A DNA stretch of 64,000 nucleotides from Maea johnstoni (GCA_963942565.1 OZ012689.1:25070968-25134967), one strand, 5' to 3'. Shown: positions 1-10,798, counted from the first letter of the stretch. The notes: generated by a model from the letters alone, not told the origin. Translations and numbers: made by a program.

Positions 1-2
1 CA

Positions 3-1709
3 CTAGGAGAGGATATCCGCCTATCCCAGTCAGCAAATACGCTGGGCTCGGGACAGGACATGTGGGCCGTCTCTCTAGACTTAGAGGACGCCTACTTCCA
101 TGTCGCGATAGATCCTCGCGACAGGAAATATCTGAGGTTCGCGTACGACGGTACCGTCTACGAGTTCCAAGTCTTGCCGTTCGGCCTTTCTACGGCCCCA
201 AGAACGTTCACACGTCTGGTACGGGCCGTGGGCGCTTACCTCAAGACATGCGGAGTCAATCTGTTCCAATATCTGGACGATTGGCTCGTAGTAGGCGGGT
301 CATACGACCTAACCCTACAATACCGATACCTGGTCCGCACTTGCGTCCAGGAAATCGGGTTCCTCATAAACGAGGAGAAATCGGACTGGGTCCCGACCCA
401 GTTCCCGTCCTTCCTAGGCTCCAGCCTGGACCTAGTCAGGGCCCTGGCCCGTCCGTCCGGAGACCGCATAGACCGGCTCCGTCGTCTGATAGGACGGGTC
501 ATGAAAGAAGGATCGTCCACAGCCCGTCTGTGGAGATCTTTGTTCGGACATCTGGCGAGCATGATGTATCTGGTCCCAAAAGCCAGACAACACATCCGTC
601 CGCTCCAGTTCTTTGTCCAGAACCAATGGTCCCAGGACATGCCGGACACAACCCGGATACGCCTGACCCAAAGTGCCCGGTTCCAGCTCGAGTGGTGGCT
701 AGACCCCACCAACTTGACTTTAGGAGTTCCTTTCTCAACTCCAGACCCGGCACTGACAATAGTGACCGATGCTTCATCCTACGGATGGGGCGGTCACCTG
801 GGCGACCAGACGGCTTCTGGCGTCTGGCCCGACCAATGGAAGAGCAAGCACATCAACTGGCTGGAACTCCAGGCAGTGTGGCTAACTCTGAAACATTTTC
901 AGGACCAGGTTCGAAACCAAGTAGTGGAAGTCCTATCAGACAACTCCACCACGGTCTCTTACATCAACAGGCAGGGCGGGACACACTCCCTAACCCTATG
1001 CCGCCTGGCCCTGGACATGTGGGAGTGGTGCGACCAACTGGCCATTGTACCAGTAGCAGTCCACCTTCAAGGGACACGCAACGTCCTAGCGGACGCACTG
1101 TCCAGGGGGAGGTACTGCCCGACGGAGTGGTCCCTACACCCTCCGACGCTCAGAGCCCTGTTCTCAATCTGGGGGACTCCCATGGTAGACCTGTTCGCAA
1201 CACAGAAGAACAGGAAACTACCGATGTTCTACTCCCTATACAGGGAACCAGAATCGAGCGGGGTCAATGCCCTGACTCAGAATTGGGACGCTCTGTACGG
1301 GTATGCATACCCCCCCATAGCACTGCTCCCCAGAGTGCTCAGGAAGATCAGACTCCACCCAACGGCGGAGGTGATCCTAGTGGCCCCATTTTGGCCGAGC
1401 CAAATTTGGTTCCACCCACTAACCCAGATGTTAGTGGACTTCCCCAGGAGGTTGCCAGACAAGTGGAACCTCCTGAAGAACTCCGAGACGGGGGAATTGT
1501 ACCCAGAGCCCAGCAAGCTCCGATTGGTTGCGTGGAAAATCTCCGCCAGTCCTACCGGGCACAAGGGTTTTCTGAGGCAGTTGCTAAACTCGCCTCCTGT
1601 GGTAAACGACCCTCAACCTATAGGGTTTACGATTCCCGTCTCGCCCATTATTCCCGATGGTGCGCTACTAGAAGTCTGGACCCCAATTCTGCCCCTGTGC
1701 AGCAAATAG
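3..1709 (+). CDS. RT-RNase H region of the DIRS-like element (partial)
   Basis: The reading frame is open from the window edge and clearly began upstream. It carries RT palm motifs (SLDLEDAYFHVAI, LPFGLSTAPR, QYLDDW near 267-284) followed by an RNase H fold (TDASSYGWGG, then SDNSTTVSYINRQGG, then LADALSR near 1,090). The family uses it to make cDNA of the element RNA. The order of RT directly followed by RNase H matches DIRS and Ngaro elements. The C-terminal part after RNase H (PMVDLFATQKNRK...) is the usual linker region of this order. It is a mobile-element gene, not a host gene. Confidence 0.88.
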   Translation, partial: LGEDIRLSQSANTLGSGQDMWAVSLDLEDAYFHVAIDPRDRKYLRFAYDGTVYEFQVLPFGLSTAPRTFTRLVRAVGAYLKTCGVNLFQYLDDWLVVGGSYDLTLQYRYLVRTCVQEIGFLINEEKSDWVPTQFPSFLGSSLDLVRALARPSGDRIDRLRRLIGRVMKEGSSTARLWRSLFGHLASMMYLVPKARQHIRPLQFFVQNQWSQDMPDTTRIRLTQSARFQLEWWLDPTNLTLGVPFSTPDPALTIVTDASSYGWGGHLGDQTASGVWPDQWKSKHINWLELQAVWLTLKHFQDQVRNQVVEVLSDNSTTVSYINRQGGTHSLTLCRLALDMWEWCDQLAIVPVAVHLQGTRNVLADALSRGRYCPTEWSLHPPTLRALFSIWGTPMVDLFATQKNRKLPMFYSLYREPESSGVNALTQNWDALYGYAYPPIALLPRVLRKIRLHPTAEVILVAPFWPSQIWFHPLTQMLVDFPRRLPDKWNLLKNSETGELYPEPSKLRLVAWKISASPTGHKGFLRQLLNSPPVVNDPQPIGFTIPVSPIIPDGALLEVWTPILPLCSK

Positions 1710-1860
1710 CGGAGTTCTTGTCAGACTTAGCAAAAATGACTGAGCCGGGTCATTCACTTTCATACAACACCATCGTGGGGTATAGGACAGCCATAGGGGC
1801 TATCCATACTGGTTTTTCTGAGGGATAACTGTATCCAATCATCCAGTCCTCCAATCTGTC

Positions 1861-2589
1861 ATGAAGGGAATTTTCAATTCCAAAGCCACAACCAGACAGT
1901 TAAAGCCAGTTTGGGATCTACCCAAAGTCCTAGGGCACCTATCGCAGGCCCCTTTCGAACCTATGGCTAGAGCCTCTTTGCGAAATCTCTCAGTCAAGAC
2001 AGCCTTTCTCATACAACTGGCGTCTGGACGTAGAGGCGGCTGGATCCATGCATGTCGCATGGACCCAGCATACCTGCGTAAAGAATCAGGTGGATTTATG
2101 TTCTTGTCTTCCCTCATACTTGACAAAAACCAATCTGCACACTTTACACCTGAACCGGTCTTTATAGCAGCCCTATCAGACCATTCTCCTGACGACAAGT
2201 TACATTGTCCGATCAGGGCCCTCAAATGGTACTTAGATAAAACTAAGACCATTAGAGGCCAAGAGAAGGCTCTCTTTATCTCCTCAAAGGAGCCCCACTC
2301 AAAAGCAGCAAAACTGACTATTGCTGGGTGGGTTAAAGAAGCCATAGCTGGTACATATCGCGACCTTCCCTTGGAAGAGCGTCTAGCTATGAACATTAGA
2401 GCCCATGACACTAGAGGAGTAGCGGCATCCTGGGCTAGAGCAGCCGGGGTGTCCATTCCGGAAATCATGAATGCAGCAGCCTGGAGCACCCCTGTAACCT
2501 TTGCTAAGTTTTACCTCAAAGATCTTCCTAATCAAAAGGGTAAATTTGGCAATGCGGTCCTTTCCACGGCAGGCACCTTTAAACCTTGA
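1861..2589 (+). CDS. Tyrosine recombinase domain of the DIRS-like element
   Basis: This is the catalytic domain of a lambda-integrase-type tyrosine recombinase. Visible signature residues are the first Arg in SGRRGG (near 2,026-2,040), the HxxR box in RAHDTRG (HDTR at 2,404-2,415) and the candidate nucleophilic Tyr in AKFYLKD (2,512-2,514). In DIRS elements this enzyme inserts a circular cDNA without making a target duplication. The SAM-like N-terminal part of the recombinase is encoded just upstream (about 1,560-1,828). The hairpin terminal module follows within 50 bp of the coding end. Confidence 0.85.
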   Translation: MKGIFNSKATTRQLKPVWDLPKVLGHLSQAPFEPMARASLRNLSVKTAFLIQLASGRRGGWIHACRMDPAYLRKESGGFMFLSSLILDKNQSAHFTPEPVFIAALSDHSPDDKLHCPIRALKWYLDKTKTIRGQEKALFISSKEPHSKAAKLTIAGWVKEAIAGTYRDLPLEERLAMNIRAHDTRGVAASWARAAGVSIPEIMNAAAWSTPVTFAKFYLKDLPNQKGKFGNAVLSTAGTFKP

Positions 2590-2630
2590 AACGATACCAC
2601 AGCTTTTGTTTGACGGTGGTACACTGCTTC

Positions 2631-2950
2631 ATGATATGAACAGGTAATGTATATCATAATTAATCAGGGAATTAGTAGTAATTACCCTATTAATAAGATA
2701 TACTTACCTGTTCATATCCCCACCCATCCGACCCCTATCGTTCCGTGTTCCCGATCGAGCGCTGACATTTAGAGGGTTAAACAAGATGGCGACGTCACGT
2801 GATTGGAGGCCATGCGGAGGCGCCATCTACGGACATCACGGGGAATTAAAACTTTTGGCGATTGTCAGGGAGCGATTGGCGAAGCAAGCTTCATGATATG
2901 AACAGGTAAGTATATCTTATTAATAGGGTAATTACTACTAATTCCCTGAT
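2631..2950 (+). repeat. Inverted terminal module of the DIRS-like element, with promoter-like core
   Basis: About 60 bp at 2,664-2,722 recurs as its reverse complement at 2,892-2,950. The segment 2,640-2,722 is also itself a near-palindrome (CAGGTAA... facing ...CTTACCTG). This is the inverted terminal and internal complementary arrangement of DIRS-type elements rather than the split direct repeats of Ngaro. Between the arms lie a YY1-type AAGATGGCG (2,783-2,791), a joined CRE and E-box ACGTCACGTG (2,792-2,801), an overlapping inverted CCAAT box (GATTGG, 2,801-2,806) and an opposed CGCCATCT (2,821-2,828). These look like promoter elements of the retroelement. Confidence 0.7.
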
Positions 2951-3062
2951 ATATATATATATACATATATATATATACATATATATACATATATATACAT
3001 ATATATACATATATATACATATATATATATACATATATATATATACATATATATATATATAT
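2951..3062. repeat. TATACA-type microsatellite
   Basis: About 110 bp of alternating TA broken by regular AC steps (ATATATACAT units). It begins directly at the end of the DIRS-like element. The 74-codon open frame across it on the minus strand is low-complexity Tyr/Ile and not a gene. Confidence 0.9.
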
Positions 3063-3899
3063 CTATTGACCTTTATATTATTTGAAAAATAATTTGAAAT
3101 AAAGTATACAATCACATAATATTGAATGTGGGTATTGGTAAAGTTCTTATCATCATTTTTCCTTCAGATATTTTTCTGATCAAGCTCTGGTATAAAAAAA
3201 GCCTTGATTTGTTTTGGCTCTGCAGGCATGGATGGGTTGAGTTTTATTATGCACCACACATCTCCCTAACACGTTACTTGGTTGCTGTGATACTATTGAA
3301 AACGTCTCCAGTAGGTGAAACCATTTGGTTCTATTGTTTACTCTGATCTCTTCACATAAACATGTATCCTAAGCCTAGTTCCTATTAACGGAATGCCTCA
3401 GTATTCCTAAACATTGATCAGTGATTTCTGATTCTGATATGCCTATTTGCTACATCATCCTATGTGTTGTGAAGGATTGATCCTCAAAACAATACTCTAT
3501 TGTGACCTAACCAGGCATGGTGTAATTCTCACAATAAGTAACGATTGTGTGGAGGGAGAGGAACTGTTTTGTTATGGCCCCTTTGTAGTCGTACCTGCAC
3601 AACACTGCATTAAGCTCATTAATTATTGATAACATATTGCCTGTTTGAGTGAATATTTCATGTATCTGTAAACAAATGGTAGGCAAATGAGGTGTTTAGT
3701 ATGGCTTGAGGACCTTGAGGCCAGGCACCAGGGCGGTGATACAAGGAACCATAATTGGAATCCTGGTCACGGCACCACTTGCAGTGTACCTGATTTCATG
3801 GTGGGGCTTCAATAAACCCCCTCTTTTCTTATATTAGAGCATTTTTCACCTGATAAGTATCTTAACATTTATACAAGGGTTCTTTTCTGTCTTCCTTTG
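3063..3899. other. Non-coding stretch with the end of a family B MITE
   Basis: The part 3,120-3,250 has the internal body and right end of family B (ends GCATGGATGGGTTGAG). The rest is unique AT-rich DNA. No coding region, RNA gene or further repeat was recognised. Confidence 0.5.
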
Positions 3900-4072
3900 T
3901 GTTTTATTGTTATAATTATTGTTATTGTTATTATTATCATTATTATAATTATTATTGTTATTATTATTATCATCATTATTATTAATATTATCATCATTAT
4001 TATTATCATTATAATTATTATCATTATTATTATTGTTATTATTATTTTTTATTATAATTATTATTTTTATAG
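3900..4072. repeat. TTA/TCA trinucleotide microsatellite
   Basis: Imperfect (TTA)n with TCA and TTG variants. Open frames on both strands give only Ile or Asn runs and are not genes. Confidence 0.9.
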
Positions 4073-5465
4073 AGGGAGTGAGAGAGATGTCCATGGTAAA
4101 TGTTTACAAAGGTCCAGCAATTAATGAGCACTCCTCCACCTACGCACTACAGAATCTATACATTTAAATGCATACAAGTTACTAATGCCCACATTGCCTC
4201 TATGCAATGAAAGGGTCAGGAATATTTTATTATCTTCCACAAATGATACTATAATATAAGTATTGCAGGTGACTAAATTCTTGTTATCAGAGTATTTTTT
4301 CCATACTCCAGCGTGTTTCTTAAGTGGCCTATTAATAGACAAATTCTGTGGCATGTTTTACATGCTTTGAGTGATGGGGTTTACAGTAGTAGGCCACTAG
4401 GACATTTCCTGTAGAACCTGATCCAAGGCTGCCTAGATAAGCCACGGAGAAAGAGCCTGGATTTATCTTTTTCTACCAACAGCTAAAGGGTGTGCATATC
4501 CACTCTGCTCAAACAGGATAGAGGATCTACATAAATAAACACCATTGATAGCTTGGATATAGTATAGAATAGGGGAATAAAGCAGAGGCTCTGCCTGGTG
4601 CTCAGGCTGCTTCAAATTGGTTTAACCACCACAGATAATTCCATCAATATACTATAGACGGCAGCACAGTCAGCAAGGAAATGACTTGTCTACAGCAACC
4701 GGTTGTTGTTCCACACTTAGGGTATGCACAGTTTATTTGATATAAGATCAAGTCAACTCAGGGTAGATCATAGAGAGGATCATTTATCACAGACCTGTAT
4801 CAACTCCAGGAGAAGCTAGTCTTAGGTGAACTGCTGTGATCATGTGACTGGTGATCATGTGATGATAATATTCTTTGTTTATACAGAGACATAGACTTCA
4901 ACAGAGATTAGAAGTCTCTGGTTTGTATAAGAAAGCGCCTAGAAGTATCTCCATTTATTCATACAAAGGAAGGAAATATCCTTTGCTAACAAGGCTATGC
5001 TATGAATATTGGATGGCCGTAGCCCCAAAGTGATGTTTATGTGAAGTGTTTGTTTCTCTCAAAGCTTGTGCCATCAATGTTGCATGATGGGAAAATGTGA
5101 TTTTATGTTGAAGTTGTGAGATGAATGTTTCCCTCTCTGACGTACGAGTTGATGATTACGGACGGAGTCAGTCAGGTCTCAGAGAGACATTCCCGCGGAG
5201 TGCTTTAGGCATGATTATCAAATATACACGAAGCAGAGGTTTTCTCATCTGCGGAGGGCGGAGGTCTGCGACATTGTGTAGTAATCCATCAGACAAGCCA
5301 AGCAAATTGACTCTCCTGCCAGTCTGCAGCACCCTCCTTGCCAACTGAGTGATATTTCATCAGTATCAGTTATATTTTGGACATGCAAAGACTGACAGGA
5401 TTGATTTAGGGAACAGTCTCATAGATAAGCAATAGGCGGTTGGCAGCAAGCCCTGTTACAAAGAC
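4073..5465. other. Unique non-coding DNA
   Basis: No repeat family or RNA gene was recognised. A 75-codon open frame at 5,121-5,348 lies in a locally GC-richer patch, but it has no known motif and no splice context, so it is not called. Confidence 0.4.
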
Positions 5466-5638
5466 AGGTGAACATGGATATGACGGACCACTGTAAGACG
5501 GACTTTTGTCTATGACGGACAATATGCTTGGTCCCAGTCCCATGCATCTCAAGTATGTGTCATATGTATATGACGGATTTTGCATATGACGGACCAATTT
5601 TCCTGGTCCCATTGAGTCCGTTATATCCAAGTTCACCT
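5466..5638. mobile_element. 173-bp MITE with ~25-bp terminal inverted repeats and TGACGGA repeats
   Basis: The left end AGGTGAACATGGATATGACG matches the reverse complement of the right end (AGGTGAACTTGGATATAACG), with two or three mismatches. Inside, TATGACGGA-like units recur about five times. No convincing target duplication is visible and no transposase is encoded, so the superfamily is open. Confidence 0.6.
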
Positions 5639-5804
5639 ATATTCATAAATTTATTGTTTATTTGTCCTGAACCCAATCAAGCCTGCCTTGACTCCCATTC
5701 AAAGGATTACTTTGAACTATTTTACAAACAAATATTGATACGAGCTCAACCAGCAACTCATCCCAAACTATTTTGAGAAATCACAGCTTAATTTGGAGTT
5801 ATTT

Positions 5805-6085
5805 TGAAACACGTCATTGATCCAAACCACACTTGTCATGGAGGTCTCCACTTACAAATCGGTTAACCTGTAATAACAGTTCCCATTGAAAAGCATGTAT
5901 ATGATGCTTTTGAAAATAACTCAAGACAAAGACTTGGATTGTCTGAATATATGAAGAAGAGTTGCAGATTAAGTTCTGTGGAATATTTTTCCTTGAAATG
6001 AAATCCTAAACATGCTTATGTTAAAAAGATGTTGTCAATGAGTCAGGCCATTGTGGGCTGTTGCAGGGATGAATGGGTTAACCTA
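5805..6085. mobile_element. Degenerate family B MITE
   Basis: The right half has the B signature: TTGTCAATGAGTCAGGCC, then GGGCTGTTGCAGGGATGAAT and a terminal GGGTTAA. The left end is eroded. Confidence 0.45.
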
Positions 6086-6749
6086 TTCACATAGGGAGAT
6101 ATGAGAAAAATCCTGATAACAAAGCAATATGATGAACAGTTCTTTACTAAAAATAACTTTTCTTTTAGGGTTTTCAATTCCTATTCAAATATCTTTCAAA
6201 TATTACTCTTAATTGCCAAATTGTGGTAGAAATTGTCAGACCATGTGCACACTTCAGATAGTTATAGGTTAAACCTGAGGAGACCTTTGTGTTGATAAAC
6301 ACCCCTGCCTCCAGGAAACACGAGCCTGCCTTGATTGAGACAAAAGGAAGGCCTTGTGTAATGAACAGGCCCAGCCAGATGCCTTGTGTTGCTTTGAAGC
6401 TACTGAAATGGATCGTACGCTGGAACTCTTAAAGTCAGCTACAATCAATGGAGGAAACAGACTCTTTCAGGTTCACAGTATCTTGCTGCTCTGACGCCGG
6501 TTCAGCTATTTTAAAAATTGTAGTGAATTTGAAGAAAAATATGAATAAAAATTCAATTTCCTTGACAGATGAATAATTTTCCCTCTAACATTTTTTGCTG
6601 ACACTTCCCTACGAAAGAAGTGATTTATCAGAGTTGTTGGACTCATCATTGGCTTTGGTTCTGAGTGGGTTAACATTGTTGGGTGGGAGGGTCTTAATTA
6701 ACTTAGGATCAGGTCCTGTTAGCCGGCTCACTGCATCAGGACACTGCTG

Positions 6750-7145
6750 CTATTGCTACTGCTGCTTCTGTTGCTTCTGCTGCCCACTGATGTCTACTGG
6801 ATTATCAACCATGTTCTCATTGGTTCAAGGAACTCTCAGCCTAGCTACAAGGCCCTACTACTGTTTTAGTTTATTTATATAAATTCTTGCACCTGTACTA
6901 CATAGGTACTTGTGGCTCACTGTTGGCCATTTAGTTCACACAATTGCCACACGAGGGCTGTAATGGAAGTATTTTCAAGTGACCTCCTAGTATACCGCAG
7001 TGCCATCTATCCACAAGGGAGGACATTCAAATATGGCAAGGGAGGCAGGCTAGGAACTTCCATGTTGCTACTGCTGCTTCTCCTGCCCGATGTCTTTGGG
7101 ATTATCAACAATGTTCTTTCTTCTTGGGTCAAGGAACTTCTTCTA
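6750..7145. repeat. Two ~90-bp copies of a CTG-rich segment 300 bp apart
   Basis: GCTACTGCTGCTTCT... followed by GGATTATCAACMATGTTCT and TCAAGGAACT occurs near 6,755-6,835 and again near 7,062-7,135. The Leu-rich frames across it have no other coding support. Confidence 0.55.
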
Positions 7146-7545
7146 AGGGGTTAAGATTTCGAGCATCCTTGCATTTCCCCAATAGAACCAGCAGTATCAT
7201 GTTTGGTTGCACAGGAATAGTCTCCTTATGATCCAGTGGCCTGAACCCTGAGACTATTCCTTGAAGCTCAAATCGCCTGACCATTTGGGGGAAATCTACC
7301 GGACAAAAGGATCTTTTCAAAAATGTTTGAAAGGAAGCTATTAAATAATATCCAATCTGTAACTTTTCTTTTGATATTTTGTGACTTTTTGCTTTGTTCC
7401 AAAGTCATGTTTAAAAGTAGAATAATTACAAATGATTCTTGTCAACAAGATTTCCAGTCAGGAACGGATTAAATACCACTGTTCACAAGTGGGCTGGCTC
7501 TTTGGTTCCAACCCCATCTGTCACTTACGCTTAAAAATTCCACAA

Positions 7546-7880
7546 GACTGAATATCTCAATATCTTCTTGTCACCACCCCAGCCCAGGAAGAAAAGTGTC
7601 ATTTTGGACACTGGCTTTTGAAATCCTATCTAAGTCTCCAAGCTTTCATTTAGATCTTACAAGCTTCTCACATGAGTTTCGTTTTTTCCTCACTCTGCGA
7701 GGTCTGTTATTGGACTGAATATCTTAATATCTTTTTATCTCAAACCCAACCCACATGCAAAATATGACTTCAGATTGTTTTACCCGCTTTTGAAATCCTA
7801 GGTAACTCTCCATGCTGTCATTTAGATCTTAGAGGATTCTCCCATGAGTTTTGTTATTTCCCCACTCATGCAAGGTCCGT
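7546..7880. repeat. Tandem duplication, 167-bp unit, 2 copies
   Basis: GACTGAATATCTCAATATCT begins copy 1 at 7,546 and recurs with few changes at 7,713. TTTTGAAATCCTA and CATTTAGATCTTA recur at the same spacing. Copy 2 fades near 7,880. Confidence 0.65.
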
Positions 7881-8278
7881 CCTTGTGTTGCTAGGAGTGG
7901 TGAGCACATGGCCAGCAGCAGGCCCTCACAGACTGCCCTGACTGCCCTGACTGCCAAGAGAGTGTACTAATGAGCCCGAGCCTTGAGAGAGACGCGCCAG
8001 GTCACAGGAATGTCAGCAAACCTCCTCACAAGCTGACTCATTTTCACTAGGAATTCTCCCTTCCATTTATCATATTTGATTGGCTCGACTAGACATATCA
8101 GTAATTGCTGGGTATTATTTTCTGGGTAGAGACGTTTTTGTCAATGAGGGTTAAGGATATTGTCTCTGAGTGCACATGATAACGTGACATGACGGTCTTA
8201 CAGTATTTAACACTTTCTTCCCACACATCTCCTGAACATCTGAAAATAGCCACAGCGATTATCATGGAAGATTCAAGG

Positions 8279-8415
8279 TTTAAGCCTTCTACTACTAAGG
8301 CTACTTTCGTCCAAAGCACAATGATGCAAAGATCTTTGAAAACCATCTAACCACTGTCATGTTGGTACTCATTAGATAGCGCTCATTAAGTACTCTCAGA
8401 TGAGTACCCATGTGT
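8279..8415 (-). mobile_element. Family A MITE, truncated
   Basis: It starts with the A right end in reverse (TTAAGCCTTCT...AAGGCTACTTTCGTCCAAAG). It continues through GTCATGTTGGTACTCATT to GAGTACCCATGTG, then stops before the second terminus. Confidence 0.7.
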
Positions 8416-8494
8416 GTTTAGAAAGTTTGAAATGTAAGTCGGTGATTTCCTCCAGGTACTGTTCTTTCCCAATCCAACCTTGAGCCATTTATGC

Positions 8495-8724
8495 TTAACC
8501 CATTCACACTTAGAACTCCACTAGAACCTATTGTCTGCTACTCTCATACTTTTGAAAATATCTTCAGAACAAAGCGAAAGCTCACAAAATATTTGATGGA
8601 GAGTTGTAGTTTGGCTTCTGATAAACATTTCTAATTCAAATGTTTTCCAGAAAATGCTTTTGAAAGTAATATAATTCCAAATTTGTCAGGCCTGTTTTGG
8701 CTGCTCTGAGTGTTAATGGGTTAA
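8495..8724 (-). mobile_element. Family B MITE, full length
   Basis: 230 bp from TTAACCCATTCACACTTAGA to CTGAGTGTTAATGGGTTAA, TTAA at both ends. The AT-rich body with AATATTTGATGGAGAGTTG is shared by all B copies. TTAA and the CCC start fit the piggyBac superfamily. Confidence 0.75.
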
Positions 8725-8999
8725 CTGTTTCTCTAGAAATTGTGTTACGGAGCTTTGATACTTTTGGCAAGTTATTTGAAACTAATATTCATTTTACTAA
8801 ATATTTGAAAATTGTATGTTAATAGTGATCTTGTGAACATTCCTCCATCAACTATTTAGCCTGTAAGATTTATCAAGACTGGCTGTTTGTGGCCCTATCA
8901 AGCAATAATGGGTTAAAATGTTGGAAAAAGTTATTATTATCATTGGGGTTCCGCTCCGTCCCCTGCCCACCCCCTCAGCAGTGTTGGCCAGGGGTCGTA

Positions 9000-9232
9000 T
9001 TAACCCATTAATGCTCACAGAGGCCAAAAATGGCCCGACAATTTTTATGAAATCTTTCATCCTAAAGCATAATTGGCAAAAATATTTGAGTGAGAAATGT
9101 TGATCATAACATTACCAACAACTCTTCTTCAAATATTTTGTAAAATCATTCTCAGTTCAAAAGTTATGGTCAAAAGTATCTGAGTTCCAGACGACAATTT
9201 CTAGAGGAACTCTTAAGTATTTAATGGGTTAA
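9000..9232 (+). mobile_element. Family B MITE, full length
   Basis: One of the best B copies: TTAACCCATTAATGCTCAC...GGCCAAAAATGG at the left, AGTATTTAATGGGTTAA at the right. It lies 276 bp after the previous B copy, in opposite orientation. Confidence 0.8.
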
Positions 9233-9447
9233 CCAATGAGACAGAGGGGGAAATGAAAAGCTGCCATTCTCTTCCCGTTCCCAACGATGGCAGCTGCTGG
9301 GGAAACTATTTGACAGCAGCGGCAGAATTCTTGGGAAGGAAATGGGACTGGCTGCAGACAGAAGTCACCGCGGTGGCCAGAGTTGTTGCTGTCGTTAACC
9401 CCATGTATCCTCAGGTTACTCAGTTACTCAGGCCTCTCTGACTACTG

Positions 9448-9835
9448 CTGATGGTACAGTACACTGAGCAAGAACTTTCAATTTGGAAAAAAAAATGTCA
9501 CTTTTTCTGCCATATTCAGGCAAATTCTTGACCAGACAGTTTTAAGCGATGGAGGAAACCATAGTAACCAGGGAAGATCACTGCCTAACTCTAAGTCACT
9601 GGCAACTTTCTCACTTTCCCTGAGACAGATTCAAACTTCTTCTGATGGTACAGCTTACTGTGCAAAAAAGTATAATTTGGAATTTAAATTTTGTCACTTT
9701 TCCACCATATTCAGGCTAATTCTTGACCAGCCAGTTTTAAGCGATGTAGGAAGCCGTAGTAGCCAGGGAAGACCACTGCCTAACTCTCAAGTCACTGGCA
9801 ACTTTCTCACTTGCCCCCAAGTCCCATTGATGCTT
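9448..9835 (-). mobile_element. Two SINE 3' parts in a 194-bp tandem duplication
   Basis: Each copy carries, in reverse, the 3' part of the tRNA-SINE seen whole at 50,788: AAGTCACTGGCAACTTTCTC, a GGAGGAAACC-like block, and the tail complement (TTTGTCAC, TTGACCAG). CTGATGGTACAG starts at 9,448 and 9,642, so SINE and flank were duplicated together. The tRNA head with box B is absent or unrecognisable. Confidence 0.65.
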
Positions 9836-10340
9836 TAATTTACAGATGATCTTTCCAGACCATTAATAAATGATAATATGAAAAGGAAATTTGATGCTAC
9901 ATACCTTTATTTCTCTGTTTGGTTCCTGAAACACCCAATCATTATATTCTTGGCCTGGGGTTCAAAGGTGAGCCTGGGCACCCTCTAGTTCACACTAAGG
10001 GTGTGGTGCCGTTACAGTCCATCCCCATCCACTCAAAACACCACTTTCTCTAATGACACAACAGATGTTTGCAGATATTTGCACAAGTAACTGCTGAGAG
10101 TTCGTTTAGGCGAGGGACTGGTGCATTTTGACCTTTCAGGCCTTTTTGGCAGGGTGCTGAAGAGATGACAGGTCCCTGTGAGGGATGGCTACCACTGACT
10201 CTAGTCATGTTTTGGCATTGTTTTTTGCCTGTCAGCAGATGGTTTTGTGTGTACAAACTGGTAGGATTGGGCAGGAAACCTAACCATGCATAAAGCTCTC
10301 CTTGACAAGTGGCGGCGGGACCTATGGTACTTGAGTATTT

Positions 10341-10576
10341 AACTTTGAAATTAAGCACAAATTCATTGAATATTAGAAGAAGAGTTGTGGATAAGATTCA
10401 GATCAACATTTCTCTATCAAATATTTTTTCCAAAAAATGCTCTTATATCAATGGTATTAACTTTGAAATTAAGCACAAATTCATTGAATATTTGAAGAAG
10501 AGTTGTGGATAAGATTCAGATCAACATTTCTCTATCAAATATTTTTTCCAAAAAATGCTCATATCAATGGTATGAC
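10341..10576. repeat. 118-bp tandem duplication inside a family B MITE
   Basis: AACTTTGAAATTAAGCACAA recurs at 10,341 and 10,459. Each unit includes the B-type core GAATATTTGAAGAAGAGTTG and ATCAACATTTCTCTATCAAA. It abuts the TTAA of the next family A copy. Confidence 0.7.
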
Positions 10577-10592
10577 CAAAATAGTCAGGACT

Positions 10593-10798
10593 GTTAACCC
10601 TTATGCTGCTGGTGGCTAATTTGGCCAATGCAAAAAACCCGAAAAATGACTGAAACCCTGGCAAATGGGTACTCTTATGAGAGTGCTCGGCGAGAGCTTT
10701 CCAATGAATACCAATATGACAGGGTTTTAAATGCTTTTCAAAAATCTTTAGCATTCTTGTGCTTTGGACGAAAATAGTCTCAGCATTGGAAGTGTTAA
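10593..10798 (+). mobile_element. Family A MITE, full length
   Basis: TTAACCCTTATGCTGCTGG at the left, CAGCATTGGAAGTGTTAA at the right, about 206 bp. The central palindrome region is present as GGGTACTCTTATGAGAGTGC. The ends form imperfect ~45-bp inverted repeats. No coding capacity. Confidence 0.85.

Larger units (their letters stand above)
1..2950 (+). mobile_element. DIRS-like tyrosine-recombinase retrotransposon, left part outside window
   Basis: This is a retroelement of the DIRS order, which integrates through a tyrosine recombinase rather than a DDE integrase. Parts in order: reverse transcriptase with QYLDDW box and LPFGLSTAPR motif (about 1-700), RNase H (about 740-1,110, ending in NVLADALSR), tyrosine recombinase (about 1,560-2,589), and a terminal module with inverted repeats (2,631-2,950). 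There is no protease or DDE integrase and no direct LTR, which separates it from Gypsy and Copia. The left end lies before the window. The coding part is largely open, with at most one or two breaks, so the copy looks fairly young. It is treated here as a fossil. Confidence 0.9.

Noticed and set aside
81-777. Antisense frames over the first DIRS-like element
   Set aside because: They are shadows of the RT-RNase H frame on the other strand.
5121-5348. 75-codon frame in a GC-richer patch
   Set aside because: No motif, splice context or codon signal beyond composition.
9253-9441. 62-codon frame starting MKSCHSLPVPNDGSCWGNYL
   Set aside because: No homology recognised, no promoter or splice sites; it sits between MITE and SINE copies.
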